NCBI GenBank assembly: GCA_038501785.1
Contig: JBAMJR010000099.1
Location: 2,513,501 to 2,577,500, forward strand
Length of the DNA: 64,000 nt
Reading direction: 5' to 3'
DNA from: Myoxocephalus aenaeus
Lineage: Eukaryota > Chordata > Actinopteri > Perciformes > Cottidae
This document shows, one piece after another, positions 37,646-49,400 of the stretch. The notes under the pieces were generated by a model. It was not told the DNA's origin, did no database searches, and worked only from the letters and a program-made list of their open reading frames with translations. A program made the position numbers and the translations under genes. Position 1 is the first letter of the stretch; every line of letters begins with the position of its first letter.

Positions 37646-38170
37646 TTAAAAGAATAGTTTGGTATGTTGGTAAATACACTTATTCACTTCTGACGGAGAG
37701 TTCGATGAGAAGTTTGATACCACTCTTTTGTTTGTACGATAAATATTATTTTATGGCCAGCAGCTGGTTAGCTTAGCTTATCGTTAAGACTTCAAATAGG
37801 AGGACACAGCTGTAAAAACTATAAAAACTAAAGTACATGAACGAACATTTGATGTTTTACGGGGGTTATACACAAATCTGCTGAAGTTCCAGCACAAAAA
37901 AAAACCTGGGACATAAATATTTAAATACAAATTGTAGCTATAATGTGATAATTTGTTATTTTTTGAGGTGGTGTAAATCAGCTTTTGTTAGCGTTGGAAC
38001 AGCCAGGCTAGCTGTGTCCCTCCATCTCATCTTTATGCTCAGCATAGCTAGCCTGCTGCTGGTTTATGCTAGCTTCATATTTACCATACTAAATGCAGAG
38101 CGGTATCAATCATCTTATCCTACTCACCGCCAAAAAGGTAATTTCCCAAACTGTCTAACTATGTCTTTAA
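37646..38170. mobile_element. Fold-back MITE with TTAA target-site duplication
   Basis: A 525-bp unit bounded by TTAA at 37646-37649 and 38167-38170. The left arm (AAGAATAGTTTGGTATGTT, AAATACACTTATTCACTTC, CAGCAGCTGGTTAGCTTAGC) is an imperfect reverse complement of the right arm (GCTAGCCTGCTGCTGG, CCAAACTGTCTAACTATG). The arms reach roughly 150-200 bp on each side. It matches from memory a very abundant percomorph palindromic repeat that contains 'GGTTAGCTTAGCTTAGC'. TTAA duplication points to a piggyBac- or Kolobok-type transposase as mobiliser. No protein is encoded. Substitutions and small gaps in the arms show it is old. Confidence 0.8.
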
Positions 38171-40233
38171 ACGAAAACACTGAATGCTAAGAGGTTTATA
38201 TTTTGCATTGAGGTTTTGCATCAAGATCACAAAGTACATTTATGGTTTCCATTTTAATAAATTCCCATTATCTGTCTGTACACTGTTCTGGCTCTGGTTT
38301 CCTCAAAAGGCTGTGGCCTGGGAAAGCCTCACAAAAGACATACAGTAGCCAAGCGTCTGTCCAAAAATCTAAGTTTGGATGGGGAGAGCTTCACAGCCAA
38401 AGCAGATCTTGTGGACCCTAAAAAATGTGACGGTTATTAAAAATAGAACAAAAGAAAGAAATGCGTTCAGATCCCTTTTGATTTTCTGTCCCCAGCAATA
38501 CCTGCTTATTTAGGACAATGCGGGGAAAATCACTGGCTCAGTGCGAGTACATAAACAAAGGCTGATTGCATTGTTTAGTCTCAGCCATAGGGTCACATAT
38601 CTCCAGCAATGGGAAATGGAGAGAAACAGAGCCAGCAAGACCCTCCTGCACATCTGTCATACGTTCTAAGTTGGTAGCAAGTGGCTGAGATCTGTTCTAA
38701 CGAGGTGTCTTAGACCTGCATTTCATGTCCTCGCTTCATCCCTTCTTCCCTGTTTCACCCTGTTTCCCTCTCAATGTAACGCCGTGTGGTTAATTGTATG
38801 CTGCTCATTCCATCTCATTTCACGACTCCAAAGTGAAAATCAGTACAATTTAATCTGGACAACACAGAAGAATACTGATGATGACAAAAAGCTTTGTCAG
38901 TGCAGAAATGACCACCGACACATCTGTAGATTGTTAATGATTAATTCTTCATGCATTTCATTTGGCAATCGTTTTAATTAAAATTACCATTTCAATACCA
39001 TCTTACTCTATTAGACAGGAAGGAAGCAACTTTCTGACCTGAGTGCTTTTTTTCTTGTCGTAGAGTTACACCCACATGAATTGTTGCACAATAGCCTATT
39101 ACCTCACATATAGTGGTGCAGACTGCAGTGGATGATAATGATGTGTTTTCACTGAGTAATCTGTGGAAGCAGACCAGGATTGTTTCTGACTCTTTGAGCC
39201 ACCAGAGGTGAGGAAGTGAATCGTCCGATGTTGAGACGTTTGATTCAATTCTCAAATGATTTCCGGGATGTTTTGAAGCAATTCAAACAGCTCTGTCAGA
39301 TCTGTGAGTTATTGAAGAATGTTGTCCTCGTCTACAAGATGAATGCCATTCCTATCTTGTGTATGGCCCACCAAAATCAGCACACTGCACTCCTCTTCCT
39401 GTAGTCAGTTTAAACCTACAACATGACACATCACATCCCACCTCATAAATGTATTTATTGTTCAAAAGGATGGTCCTATTTTTGTACAGTCAGCCTCCCA
39501 CCATCCAACCCTGCAACCCAGCCCGACGTTCTGCGTCAGCCTGAAATACGACGAAATGTTGTTCCCTTGTGACCATGATTTCTCACAGTGAAGGAGCGAT
39601 GAGCCACAGACCAATCATGCTCCAGAGAACCACAGCCTCATTCAAACTCATCATCGCTTTGTTAGCAACTGTGTGGGGGAGATTTGTGTGGTGAGACAAC
39701 CAGTCGTTTCCTGCTGTGTAGTTCCATCTTATCTCTATTTTCATCCCAGACTCTCCTCTCTAATGCATACAGATTTGCTTTGTACTCCCTGATTTTTAGC
39801 TTGCACCTTATACACGTTTGCCTGTCAGGGTCTACATGTAACATGGGGTCTTACTACCATTTCAGCTAAACATGTTCCTCCTCGGAGTCCAACAAAATAC
39901 CAACTTTGAAACAGAAAGAAAACCTTATCTAGTGTAGTGTACCTTACTTCCCCCAAGGTTTTTTTCTTCCTGTGGAATTATAAGAGCTCACAGCTAAATA
40001 AATACAAGCTAATTAATGTGCACCTTTTCCCTTCATAGGAGGAAAAAAAATGATCTGCCACAGTTGATTTGTGAGCTGTTCCATTTTAGGTAATGAAGAG
40101 GAAAGCTTTGCCATTGAAGGTTGACTCCATCAAACGGTGAGCGTGCATGAATACACTTAAGAAATAGTTAAGAATGCTCCTTTAACCTTTTAAGTCATAT
40201 TCTATTTTCAGACAGCAGAGTCAGATACACACA

Positions 40234-40235
<2 letters not shown>
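38171..40235. other. Gene-poor stretch, nothing recognisable
   Basis: No gene, repeat or transposon recognised. Overlapping short frames on both strands have no family resemblance. Confidence 0.6.

Positions 40236-40270
<35 letters not shown>
40236..40270. repeat. (CA)n microsatellite
   Basis: About 17 CA units followed by ATACATGCATGCAT. Confidence 0.97.
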
Positions 40271-40275
<5 letters not shown>

Positions 40276-40770
40276 TGCATGCATTCTGACATTTTCTGTT
40301 TGGCACGCTCAGCAGCATACATGTAAATTACACCATTACACGCACAGATATTAATCAAAATCAACAGGAAACGTGAATTTAATGTTGAATTTAACGTTTT
40401 GTTTTCACACGGGGAAAGGTCTCTCTACTCAAAGTGACTAATGTGCTATTTGCTACAACAACAGTGATGTGAATGTGTTTGCAGAGCAGCTAATATAGTT
40501 TATTGTTTTTTAATGTCAGTGATTTTCTTTTTGACTGCAGTAGCATTGCGTGGAAAGACAGAAGAAAATCGACACTTCCCTTAAAGTCTTATGGTGAAAA
40601 GCTGTGTTCAAAACATTGACATTGGAGGGCAAATGCACACAAAAAATGGCTGATTCCCAGAGTGTGAGCTACGTTAAACCATGGACAATGTTTATCTGCA
40701 GACGGCAGGCGCAAATCCTGCAGTATGTCTATATTTGCTAAGCTCTGGCTATGTGTGTACCTTTACGAAG

Positions 40771-40771
<1 letters not shown>
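40271..40771. other. Non-coding spacer
   Basis: AT-rich sequence between two microsatellites. Nothing recognised. Confidence 0.6.
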
Positions 40772-40856
<85 letters not shown>

Positions 40857-40869
40857 GTGTGTGTGTGTG
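40772..40869. repeat. (GT)n microsatellite with interruptions
   Basis: A 98-bp GT array broken by one TA (near 40812) and a CC (near 40855). The interruptions suggest an older array than the pure ones at 12764 and 23506. Confidence 0.97.
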
Positions 40870-43800
40870 CATTTCTTATACTGAGGTTTGTGAGGTGAGA
40901 TCTAAAGTTCCAGCAGAACTGGTTGAGAATTGCTAGTTAGCCATTACATATAAATTACCTATAAATCCCAGATATAGGACTGTAGATTGATTATTATCAG
41001 AAAAACAGACATTTGATCATGTCCCAATAGGGCTCTTTTTTTCAGTTGGGTATGCTTCTCTATCACATACAAAGCTATTTTACGATTAAAGCTTAGATTG
41101 CAATGTTTTCAACCGCATATTCAATTTTCATGTAAATTCCTGATAAATCGCTTAACTACGTTATGAATATGAAGATTGAAACAACCTTAATGGACTTGAA
41201 TATGATTCATTTAATTATATATTTTTTAGAATGGATGAGCAATTTTGCTTTTGGATTCTGACGGATTTTTCTAACCAACACAATGCATCATGTATTCATA
41301 ATATACAATGTTCCGAAAAGCGATCCCAGGTTTGGCTGATCCTTCTTTTCCACAACATTTAACATATGTGCTTGGGACTCTCCCACCATTTGAAACCATG
41401 CACAGCTCAGTAAAAACTCAAAATGTGGTCCTGAGGCAGTTATCAGAGTTCCCAGAGCAGATATTCAATTCTTGCATAGAAACCCAAGTTAAGTTCCCCT
41501 CTCTGGAGTGCAGTATCTCAAAATGTGTTTACAGACACTGTTCCCCTGATGGCCAACGTGCTAACTTTTACCCCATTCAACAGGGTCCTGGTTTCTATCA
41601 AAACTGAGCCTGTCCAGAGACGGGCTTGGATCAAGCTTTTACAGAATTTGAGGGCAGCCAAGGATTTAAAAAAAAGGCCTACGGTGGTATGGTGTGGAAA
41701 TATATAGATATGCATACACAGAGCCCCTGCAGAAGGAAGGAGCTAAGCGATTCATTGCGTGTCTTGGTATGATATGCTATAAAGACAGGTGGGCGGATAA
41801 ATCTCTCCTCCACTAATGGAAGACCACAGAAGTGCTGAATGTCCTGTTCGTGGGGTGGGAGTTGGTGGGGTAGGGGGGCAGGAGTGGATGAGTGTGTTGG
41901 AGGGAATGCGTCCCAGGGATTAGATGGACCCCCAAGTCTCATTAGGAGGCAGAACAAGGCCCAAACCAAATAAATACTTTAACATTAGTTATATGTCAGA
42001 GCTTCTGGTTTTCCCGCTTTGACTTCCCCTGTGATAGTAAAGCTACAGTGAATAGGTAGGAGTGGAGCATCTTCCTCAAGGACACTTTGTTGGAGGCTGC
42101 TAAACCTTTTAACATTAAAATGACAGTACACTACAAGAATCCTGAAATATGAGCACAAATTAAGGTAAAGTAGTTATGATATATTATTGTAGAGCTGTAT
42201 TGTGATTATAAAAGCATGGGTATGTTGGTGTTTTATGTATTTATCAGTCTCCCTGATATTATGCACACATAACTTCAAATATGTGCATTTTTTTTCTTCT
42301 CCTTTGTGGTCATCAAAGAGGTTATCTAATCACTGGTCTGTTTCAACTATGCACAGTATTCTTCTATCCGTCGTCCCGTCGAACCTGCATATTCTCTCCA
42401 AGAAACTCAGAAAGACACAAGTCCACCAAGCCTTTGAAATGAATGCTTTGGCTGTGTCTTCTGTAAAGCAGCTTGCATAAATTACCACATGCAGATCCTC
42501 ATGAATGCATAAGACACCAGATACCTCAGCTAAGCCGCTAATGGGCCTCGTAGTGTATTCTGGCTGTCCACTTTTTAACTGGTTTCTGTCCTGTGATTCC
42601 CTAACAGTGATTGTGAAATATGTTCTCCTGCTCTAAAGGATGACACCTAGCCTTTCGTTATTTTTACAGCCCTCATTTATATTTTTGACCGTCGTTCTGG
42701 TAAGTAACACTGCTGTCATATTTAAACCCTCCCTGAGTTTGGCAAGCCCTTGTGGGGGCAACATCCTGGAAGGATTGCATTTAGATTTTATGAGTAAAGT
42801 TAAGGCTCACATAGTGAACCTAATTTAAGTTCCACTCTTTGGCCCACTTTAAAGAAACCTAACCTTGGACGTTTAGTGAAAAACCATGCTTTATTGTTTG
42901 TTTCCTTAAACTATGCACTGAAGAAACGTGAGAAAAAATGGACACTATTTCTTTCCATTTCATTGTCATGAGGGATTTCCTCCCTTTCCTTAAAAAGAAA
43001 GTCTTCTGGGTTAACCACTGTGCCACTTGGTTTACAAGCACAAATACAGCTCTGCATTATTCTCTCCATTATTGGTTTCACAGTTCTCTCCACTACTAAG
43101 AGGAAACCATGATTTTACCAACATGGTCAACTGCTTTTCTCTCCCCCGTTTGTGAATTAACAATTCACATTGTTGCGGTTGTAACCATTTTTGTTTTGTC
43201 TCTGTTTCCGTTTCCTTGGAGTTTTGTAGAGAGGCTGGCACTGCGAGGAGTCACTTTAGCATCCTCTGTGATCCTTTCCTTCAGTGAAAATAGCAGTGTT
43301 GTGTGACGTCTTAATTGGCCACTAGTCCAGGGTCACTCTGCAGGCATCTAAATGCTTGCACACTGTGGGACCTCCGTATATGGGAAAACAAATGAAAGGG
43401 TAGAGGGGCTCTGCACAGCCTGATGACCTTCAGGAAGCCAAGGGAGATGAGGTCATTCTTGTCTGATTTCCAAATAAAACAGAGGACAACGGCCGAGAGA
43501 GCAATGATCCATTTGGTCTCACTTAACCACCCACCAGTGTGTCCGATTCACATGAGGACAAGCATATGCTGTCGGTTAACTTCCTCAGGAGTGATGAAAG
43601 CGTTTAAGATTGAGAGTCTTGGTAAGTGATGAACCAGTGATCAGAGAAGAATTTTCATCACTCACCAATTTTACAAATGGCTGTTTTTTTCTCAAAGACC
43701 TAAAAAACCTTTTCATCTCATGAAGTTTTGCAGAATGCTTTTAAATTATACCTTTCTGGAAAGTTAAACTAAACCATATAGAAGGCAGGCAATTTAGCTT

Positions 43801-44259
43801 ACAAACCACCGACTCCAACCTGGTCCGATCTCAAGGACACCATATAAATACAAATCGCAGACTTATGAAATTGTTCTTTTGGGGAAAAAAAAGGAAGGAT
43901 CAAAATACACCAAGACCGAGCGCTGTGTTTTGTCAAAGATCTCAATTTGTAATAACATGTGGCAAGCACCGAACAAATCCTGGGGATACCACAAAGATGA
44001 GACATCCATTGAAAGTTAGGCTCCTTTCCATATAAAACATCTCTGAATAAAGGAATGCGGCCCTATGCCGGACCATCAGAGGGAAACAACATATGTTTCC
44101 ATTACATAAATGCTCCCCAAGACTGTAATTTTTTAAGCGGCACGTGTGCCTCACAATACAAACCCTTACCATATGGGAGCAGTCAGTTCCACCCTAAGCA
44201 TTGATTATGGTTGGAGTATCAATAGACAAAATACTTTCTCTCCTGTGACATCCACTTGT
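40870..44259. other. Gene-poor stretch
   Basis: No recognisable gene. A G-rich patch lies at 41852-41878. A possible scrap of SINE body (TCCTCAAGGACACTTTG, about 42074-42090) is too short to assign. Frames on both strands have no family resemblance. Confidence 0.55.
41852..41878 (+). other. Putative G-quadruplex motif
   Basis: Four G-runs (GGGG, GGG, GGGG, GGGGGG) with loops of 1, 7 and 2 bases fit the G3+N1-7 rule. It lies in non-repetitive, non-coding DNA with no visible promoter. Confidence 0.6.
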
Positions 44260-44309
44260 TAAGTTGTGTACTTTAAATGTAGCCGTCTTTAAGATCCTTG
44301 AAACTTAAG

Positions 44310-44715
44310 TTCAACACTGTGAAACCGGTCAACATTGCGACAGTAGAGGTGGCGGCTTGCTGCTAACGGCGCTAACAGCATTAACAGTGCAAACTAAGGC
44401 GAAAGTGCTGACAGGGCTAACCGTGTTTAGAGGGAACCTGAGGGTGGGTGCTACGATTCTGCAATGAAGCGGTCGGTCAGGACAAAATTATAAGGTGTAG
44501 CCGTCGTATGAAAACTGCGAGAGCTGTACAATGACCTTTGGGGAATGCGTAAATGCATGGACATGCACTTAAAGCATCTGCAAGCTCGGATAACCACACA
44601 TACAGATGACGAGCAACTTCATGTTCTGCTCAGGTAGACATATTACTCCATATCATTAGATAGAAAGTAGTTGTTTGCCGCTATATTACTGAGTCTTGTA
44701 TAGGAAGTGAAACCT
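44310..44715. mobile_element. GCTAAC-rich teleost interspersed repeat, class unknown
   Basis: CpG-containing DNA with a degenerate run of GCTAAC/TTAACAG units (CTGCTAACGGCGCTAACAGC), then GTGTAGCCGTCGTATGAAAA, GCGAGAGCTGTACAATGACC and CATGTTCTGCTCAGG. These phrases resemble a repeat I recall from several percomorph genomes. No terminal repeats or coding frame are visible. Edges are approximate, set where the CpG content drops. Confidence 0.4.
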
Positions 44716-45229
44716 ACATGAAGTCAGCATGTTTTGCCTCCAATCAGAATTAACCAGTGCTGTTCATGGGTTGTTTCATGAGATTGCCTGCTGTTGCTGG
44801 ATGAAGAGAAGAGTACAGGGGGACATAAAGTGGAAACTCCTCAGGAATGGTGATTACTGGCCACTGAATTGAAACCAGCCAAGGAGAAACCAGATCTGAG
44901 ACTGTGAGAAGTATTATGGTAGTTACATTGAATAAAAGCCTCGGCTCACCCCATCACTCCTGTTTTCCCAATGCCTCCCCCACCAACACTGCACATTAAA
45001 GAGGAGATGGATCAGGAGTCTGTAAAACAGAGACATAACCCTTTGAACCATTTGCGGTGGATAGATTAACAGGAGGGTACAGAGAGAAAGAGAGAAGCTC
45101 AGGTAGGAGGGAAGTGATTTGGAAAATGAAACACTGTTTATCACAGGGAGTCCGCTGGCTGAATTAGAGATGCAGGCGGATGGCTACCAGGGGCTGCTAA
45201 AGAGAAAACAGTACCCAAGGACTCCCCTC

Positions 45230-45440
45230 TGTGACTCCCTTCCCCCTGACCAATCGCAGTCCACGTGCCTCACCCCTCTGAGCTTGCATTATTAAATTAA
45301 AGGCCAAGATTGATACCCCAGTGCCAAAGCAACGGCTTTAGTCAGATTTGGAATCATTTATCCCATCAGAGGGTCGGCCAGTGTGTGGTTTGATTGATAG
45401 CGCCAGGGCAGTGGGGGGAGTATACGGTTACACACTGCTG
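45230..45440. promoter_or_regulatory. Candidate conserved non-coding element
   Basis: Contains a CCAAT-box-like word (GACCAATCGCAG), an E-box (CCACGTGCC), TGCATTATTAAATTAAAGG, AAGATTGATACC and GTTTGATTGATAGCGCCAGG within 200 bp of non-repetitive sequence. Dense distinct binding-site-like words suggest an enhancer or an old promoter. No flanking exon is visible. Confidence 0.35.
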
Positions 45441-46136
45441 TTGCAAGCCAGAGCTCCTGCATCTTAAACTCAGCAGTTTACAGCCTTATAGAGTCCAGAC
45501 CTAGCAACACTGGCGCAGGTGAACAATCCCCCTGACAACAATGAACAGAGATGGCAATGAGGATGAAGACATTATAAGTATGCCAGTTAAAGACCGGAAT
45601 GCATACTGCAGTAGATTGTTGTATAATGTACGTTTGGAGTTTTTCAAACAGTAGGGCAGCAATCTGGTTATACAGCCCCACTCCTCCCTCTAACATACCT
45701 CATGTCTGCCTCTTTTGGCGTTTGGATGAACGCACACATGTTCAAACACTAGCAATAGTCAGTCAAGCAGACAGACCAACACTCCATCATGACCACACCA
45801 GGGAAAAAAATAGGCAAACATTTTGAATTTTGTATATAAGATTGATACTTGGCGTCTATTTATCGATATAATATTCCCAAGCAAAATAAGGCACTGGTCT
45901 CACCATTGGGAGCAATTGGGGTTTAGTTATTAGCGGTGTTGGTTTGGGAGAAACCAATGAGGGATCTTGTCTTTCTCACTCCTCTAGTGACTCCCTCTGG
46001 TTTCTGAGAAATTTGTTAGAAACAGATGTAAATGTTTGGGATTATATGGCTCTGTGTTGGTACATTTGAATCAAAAACAGCAACCTGAAACAGGATCTTA
46101 GCACTATGAAGGCAGAAAAACAGGATGCTGGCTGTA

Positions 46137-46463
46137 TTACCTGATGTTTCTATTTTCTGAGTTCCTGTCGGGATGCTGCAATAGCTGTGGAAAATCATCA
46201 AAGGACCACAGCAACACGTGCATGTGAAGGTGGAATTTTAGGTTGCCCCCAGGCCCCATTTCAACATTTTGAACACTTGAAGGCCCATTATTATCATAAA
46301 TAGAGGAACCAAAATCCTCAATGAAAGGTGCAGGCACAATTAAATGATTGAAATGGGAGCTGTCTGAATTTGAAACATATGATCTCAAAGAATTTAACTT
46401 AATGCTGTTAAGAAACTGTAATGGATCATATTGAGCCATGTTGACTAGCTGTAAAGTGTGCAT
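46137..46463 (-). CDS. Exon-like ORF of unknown function (doubtful)
   Basis: A 108-residue minus-strand frame with unusually protein-like composition (MAQYDPLQFLNSIKL..., ...LQHPDRNSENRNIR). A possible splice acceptor, CACACTTTACAG, lies inside its first codons. A possible donor, CATCAG followed by GTAATA, coincides with its last codons near 46141. If spliced, the exon would cover about 46143-46449. I recognise no domain or family. The pyrimidine tract is weak and no neighbouring exon was identified, so chance is the more likely explanation. Confidence 0.12.
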   Translation of the reverse strand: MHTLQLVNMAQYDPLQFLNSIKLNSLRSYVSNSDSSHFNHLIVPAPFIEDFGSSIYDNNGPSSVQNVEMGPGGNLKFHLHMHVLLWSFDDFPQLLQHPDRNSENRNIR

Positions 46464-49400
46464 TGAATTACCGTGGGCCTCTCTGATGCACTCAGTGGCC
46501 TCTGCACCTGGTTTTAACGTTGTGACATCACCAATGGAAACGGGAATGTTTAGATTCTCACAACTGGATCAGAGAAGTCAATCAATCTTTCACGGATATC
46601 CACTATCACAACATGACCTAATCAAGAGATAAAAGGAGACTCCTAATTTGTCCAGATTTGTGGTCAAAAATAATAAATAAAAAAGGAGCAGGGGCGAGGC
46701 TGTATGAGAAGAAAATTGCAGATAATATTAGTGTGGAAAACTTTAATTGAAAATATGGAGAAATATGTTGAGGTTTGCCGCAGTGACCAGATTGATATGA
46801 TGGTTTCACATAACACTGATTTTTGAAGTTCTGGTGGCAATGGGGTTGGGTTTAAACAAGAAAAGAGAGAAAAAAATAAATTAGTATGTCTAAAATGATT
46901 ATGCATAAACTATAATTTCAGATCTTCTGAATAAATGTGTATAGGAAATGGACCCCAAATGTCACTTTATTGCTCAGAATCTCCATTTGCTCCAGTTTGG
47001 TATACGTAAGACACCTATGTATGATATTATTAAATTATTAGAAATGACAGGACAAATAAGCCTAAATCATGTAATATGCAGCTATATGCACATTGGGTAC
47101 TGTAGTATACATGACATGTATTTATGAGAATGAGCTCAAAAGTTGCTACATGATGATTGATAGGACAATATCTGTCCGCAAGCCGATCAGGCTCCACCTG
47201 CTCGGTATCAGCCATAAGATGAAGCAGCTGTGGTGACGGCATGGGGTCAAGCTGACACGTGATATGCAGCATTTCAATTCATCTTCATAACACACTGGTT
47301 GATAAAATAACCAGGTTAAGATGACAAAGAACCGGTTGTTTAGTCTGATACTGTGACTGGTTTTGCAAATTCAAACTGATATCAGAAGAAAGAGAAAATA
47401 CATCTTTGTCAACCTTACGTTGACTTATTACTTAGTGATGTTTGCAACACTGACATTATCTCTGTCAGTACATTACCATGTCAAAGATAGTGTTACCTGC
47501 ATTATTACCAAATCAGTGAAATTCATAAGATTTGTATTACTGCAATATTGTTATTAAATCCCACTGAATCCATTTATGAACAGGACGCTTAGATGATAAA
47601 CAACAAAAGAGTTTAATTGTATTTACAGCTGTATTTTTGTATATTTTCATTAAATTATATTACTCAGTCTGCAATGATTTCATTTTATTTGGGCTTTTTT
47701 TTCTCCACAGTATCAAACAAATTTCAGCATTTTTCCTTATCATGCAATATATAACTTTTAACAATTATTTTTTAATCAACTTTCATATGGTTTGGATACT
47801 GTTGGCGAAGTTTTGGCAAGGAAATCATTCTTTAGTTAATTTTTTTCATTCAGGTTTTTCATCTGCAGTTGTTTGTTTTTTTGACAGCTTCTAGAAAACC
47901 AGTAAATATATCAGAGTTTCAGGAAAACATCTGGTGGACACTTGGTGTTCCAATAGTGACCACTTAAAGTACATAGCTGAAGGAGAGTTATTTTCCCCTT
48001 CATATATCCTGCTCTAATAGTTTTGGGGTTTTGACACTGTCCTGTTCTTTCAGGGTGGTTGTAGAAGCAGCAGGTTTGTGTCAGGCAATATGTTGAGTGG
48101 TTGGTGCTGACAAAGGGACAAAAGGAGCTGGTTGGAACCCCTGTTGGTTTCCTGAAATTATTTATTTTTGGCAATGCAGAGGCCGGTTAAAAGGACTGCA
48201 GGTGCAAGCAATGACTGCAGAGAGAAACATCTGTTTCAAAACAACTGTTGCAAGTGCAAAGATGCAGGACGTCAAACAACCTCAATGTGTCATTTATGGA
48301 TGGGACTTGGTGTGCGTTGAGCCACATTGTTATGTTTCACAGTCAAATGCCACATTTGATTTCAAACGTCCAAACTAAACTGAGACAAAGATTTAAAAAA
48401 GACACAAAAAAACTGAGTCCATAAAAAATAAACCATTGGACAAATATACATTGCCAGTTGTTCTTTTTGGGCGGAGCAATTTATGTGCTTTTATTTTCTT
48501 AATTGAATGGCTTAACTCAAAAGAATGAGCTGAGAGCTGGCACATCGCTAGGTGGAGGTTGTAGTAGCACAAAGAGGCCAGCAGAGAGACAGTGGGGGGA
48601 AAACAACCCCCACTGTTAGTTAGATATTTTCACATCCAACTATGTGAATTAATAAGTTAAGCATTTAACGTAGTCCTAGTTCGGCAAAAGTTGGAAAGAC
48701 AAACACTTTAATTCAGAAGGTTGACTGTTCAATATGATTTTCTGTTTAATCTTATTTTTATAAGACAACATTGGTGTGAGAATATTTCTTTGGACTTTTT
48801 GTGAGTTGATTTAGTTTATGTATTAGACTAAACAAGCTAAGAGAGAGCCTGCACAATTATATCGGGATTTGCTGATTGATGGGCTAACGTTTGTCGGTTG
48901 GAAAATGCTTTCATCAACCGTTTCTTGATCCCATCCTGGCAGACACTATCTGGTACCCCGGTTCTCATCTCAGTCATGGCTCAGGCCTTGTTAAACAGTT
49001 ACAAGATGCTCTGATCCCAGTTGTGGTTCTTTTGAATGCATTTCATCTCTTAAGGTAGAATGTTCCAGGGCATGTGGTAAGAACTGGACTTTTTTTGAAG
49101 GCAGATGTAGTTCCTGGCTGCATCCTTTCAACAAACTGCCTCCTGGTAATTGGCCATTGTTCTAGAACTGAGAGTTGGGCAGTCCAGAGGGCAACTACAC
49201 TTGTCTGGAAGCAATCATGGCATTGGCAGGCTGGTAGACAGCCTCGTCATCTGGAGATGCCTATTCTTTCTGGGTGTGTATTCTCTGGTGAGGATGAGCC
49301 ATGAAAATGGCTGGCACCCAAAATATAATTATGCAGGCATTATTTTTTTTGTATATATGTGCATTTAGTAACTTTTCATAAATGTCCTTTATGGATGATG

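Noticed and set aside
42070..42095. TCCTCAAGGACACTTTG, similar to the SINE body
   Set aside because: Only about 16 bp match and no other SINE part nearby; not enough to call a copy.
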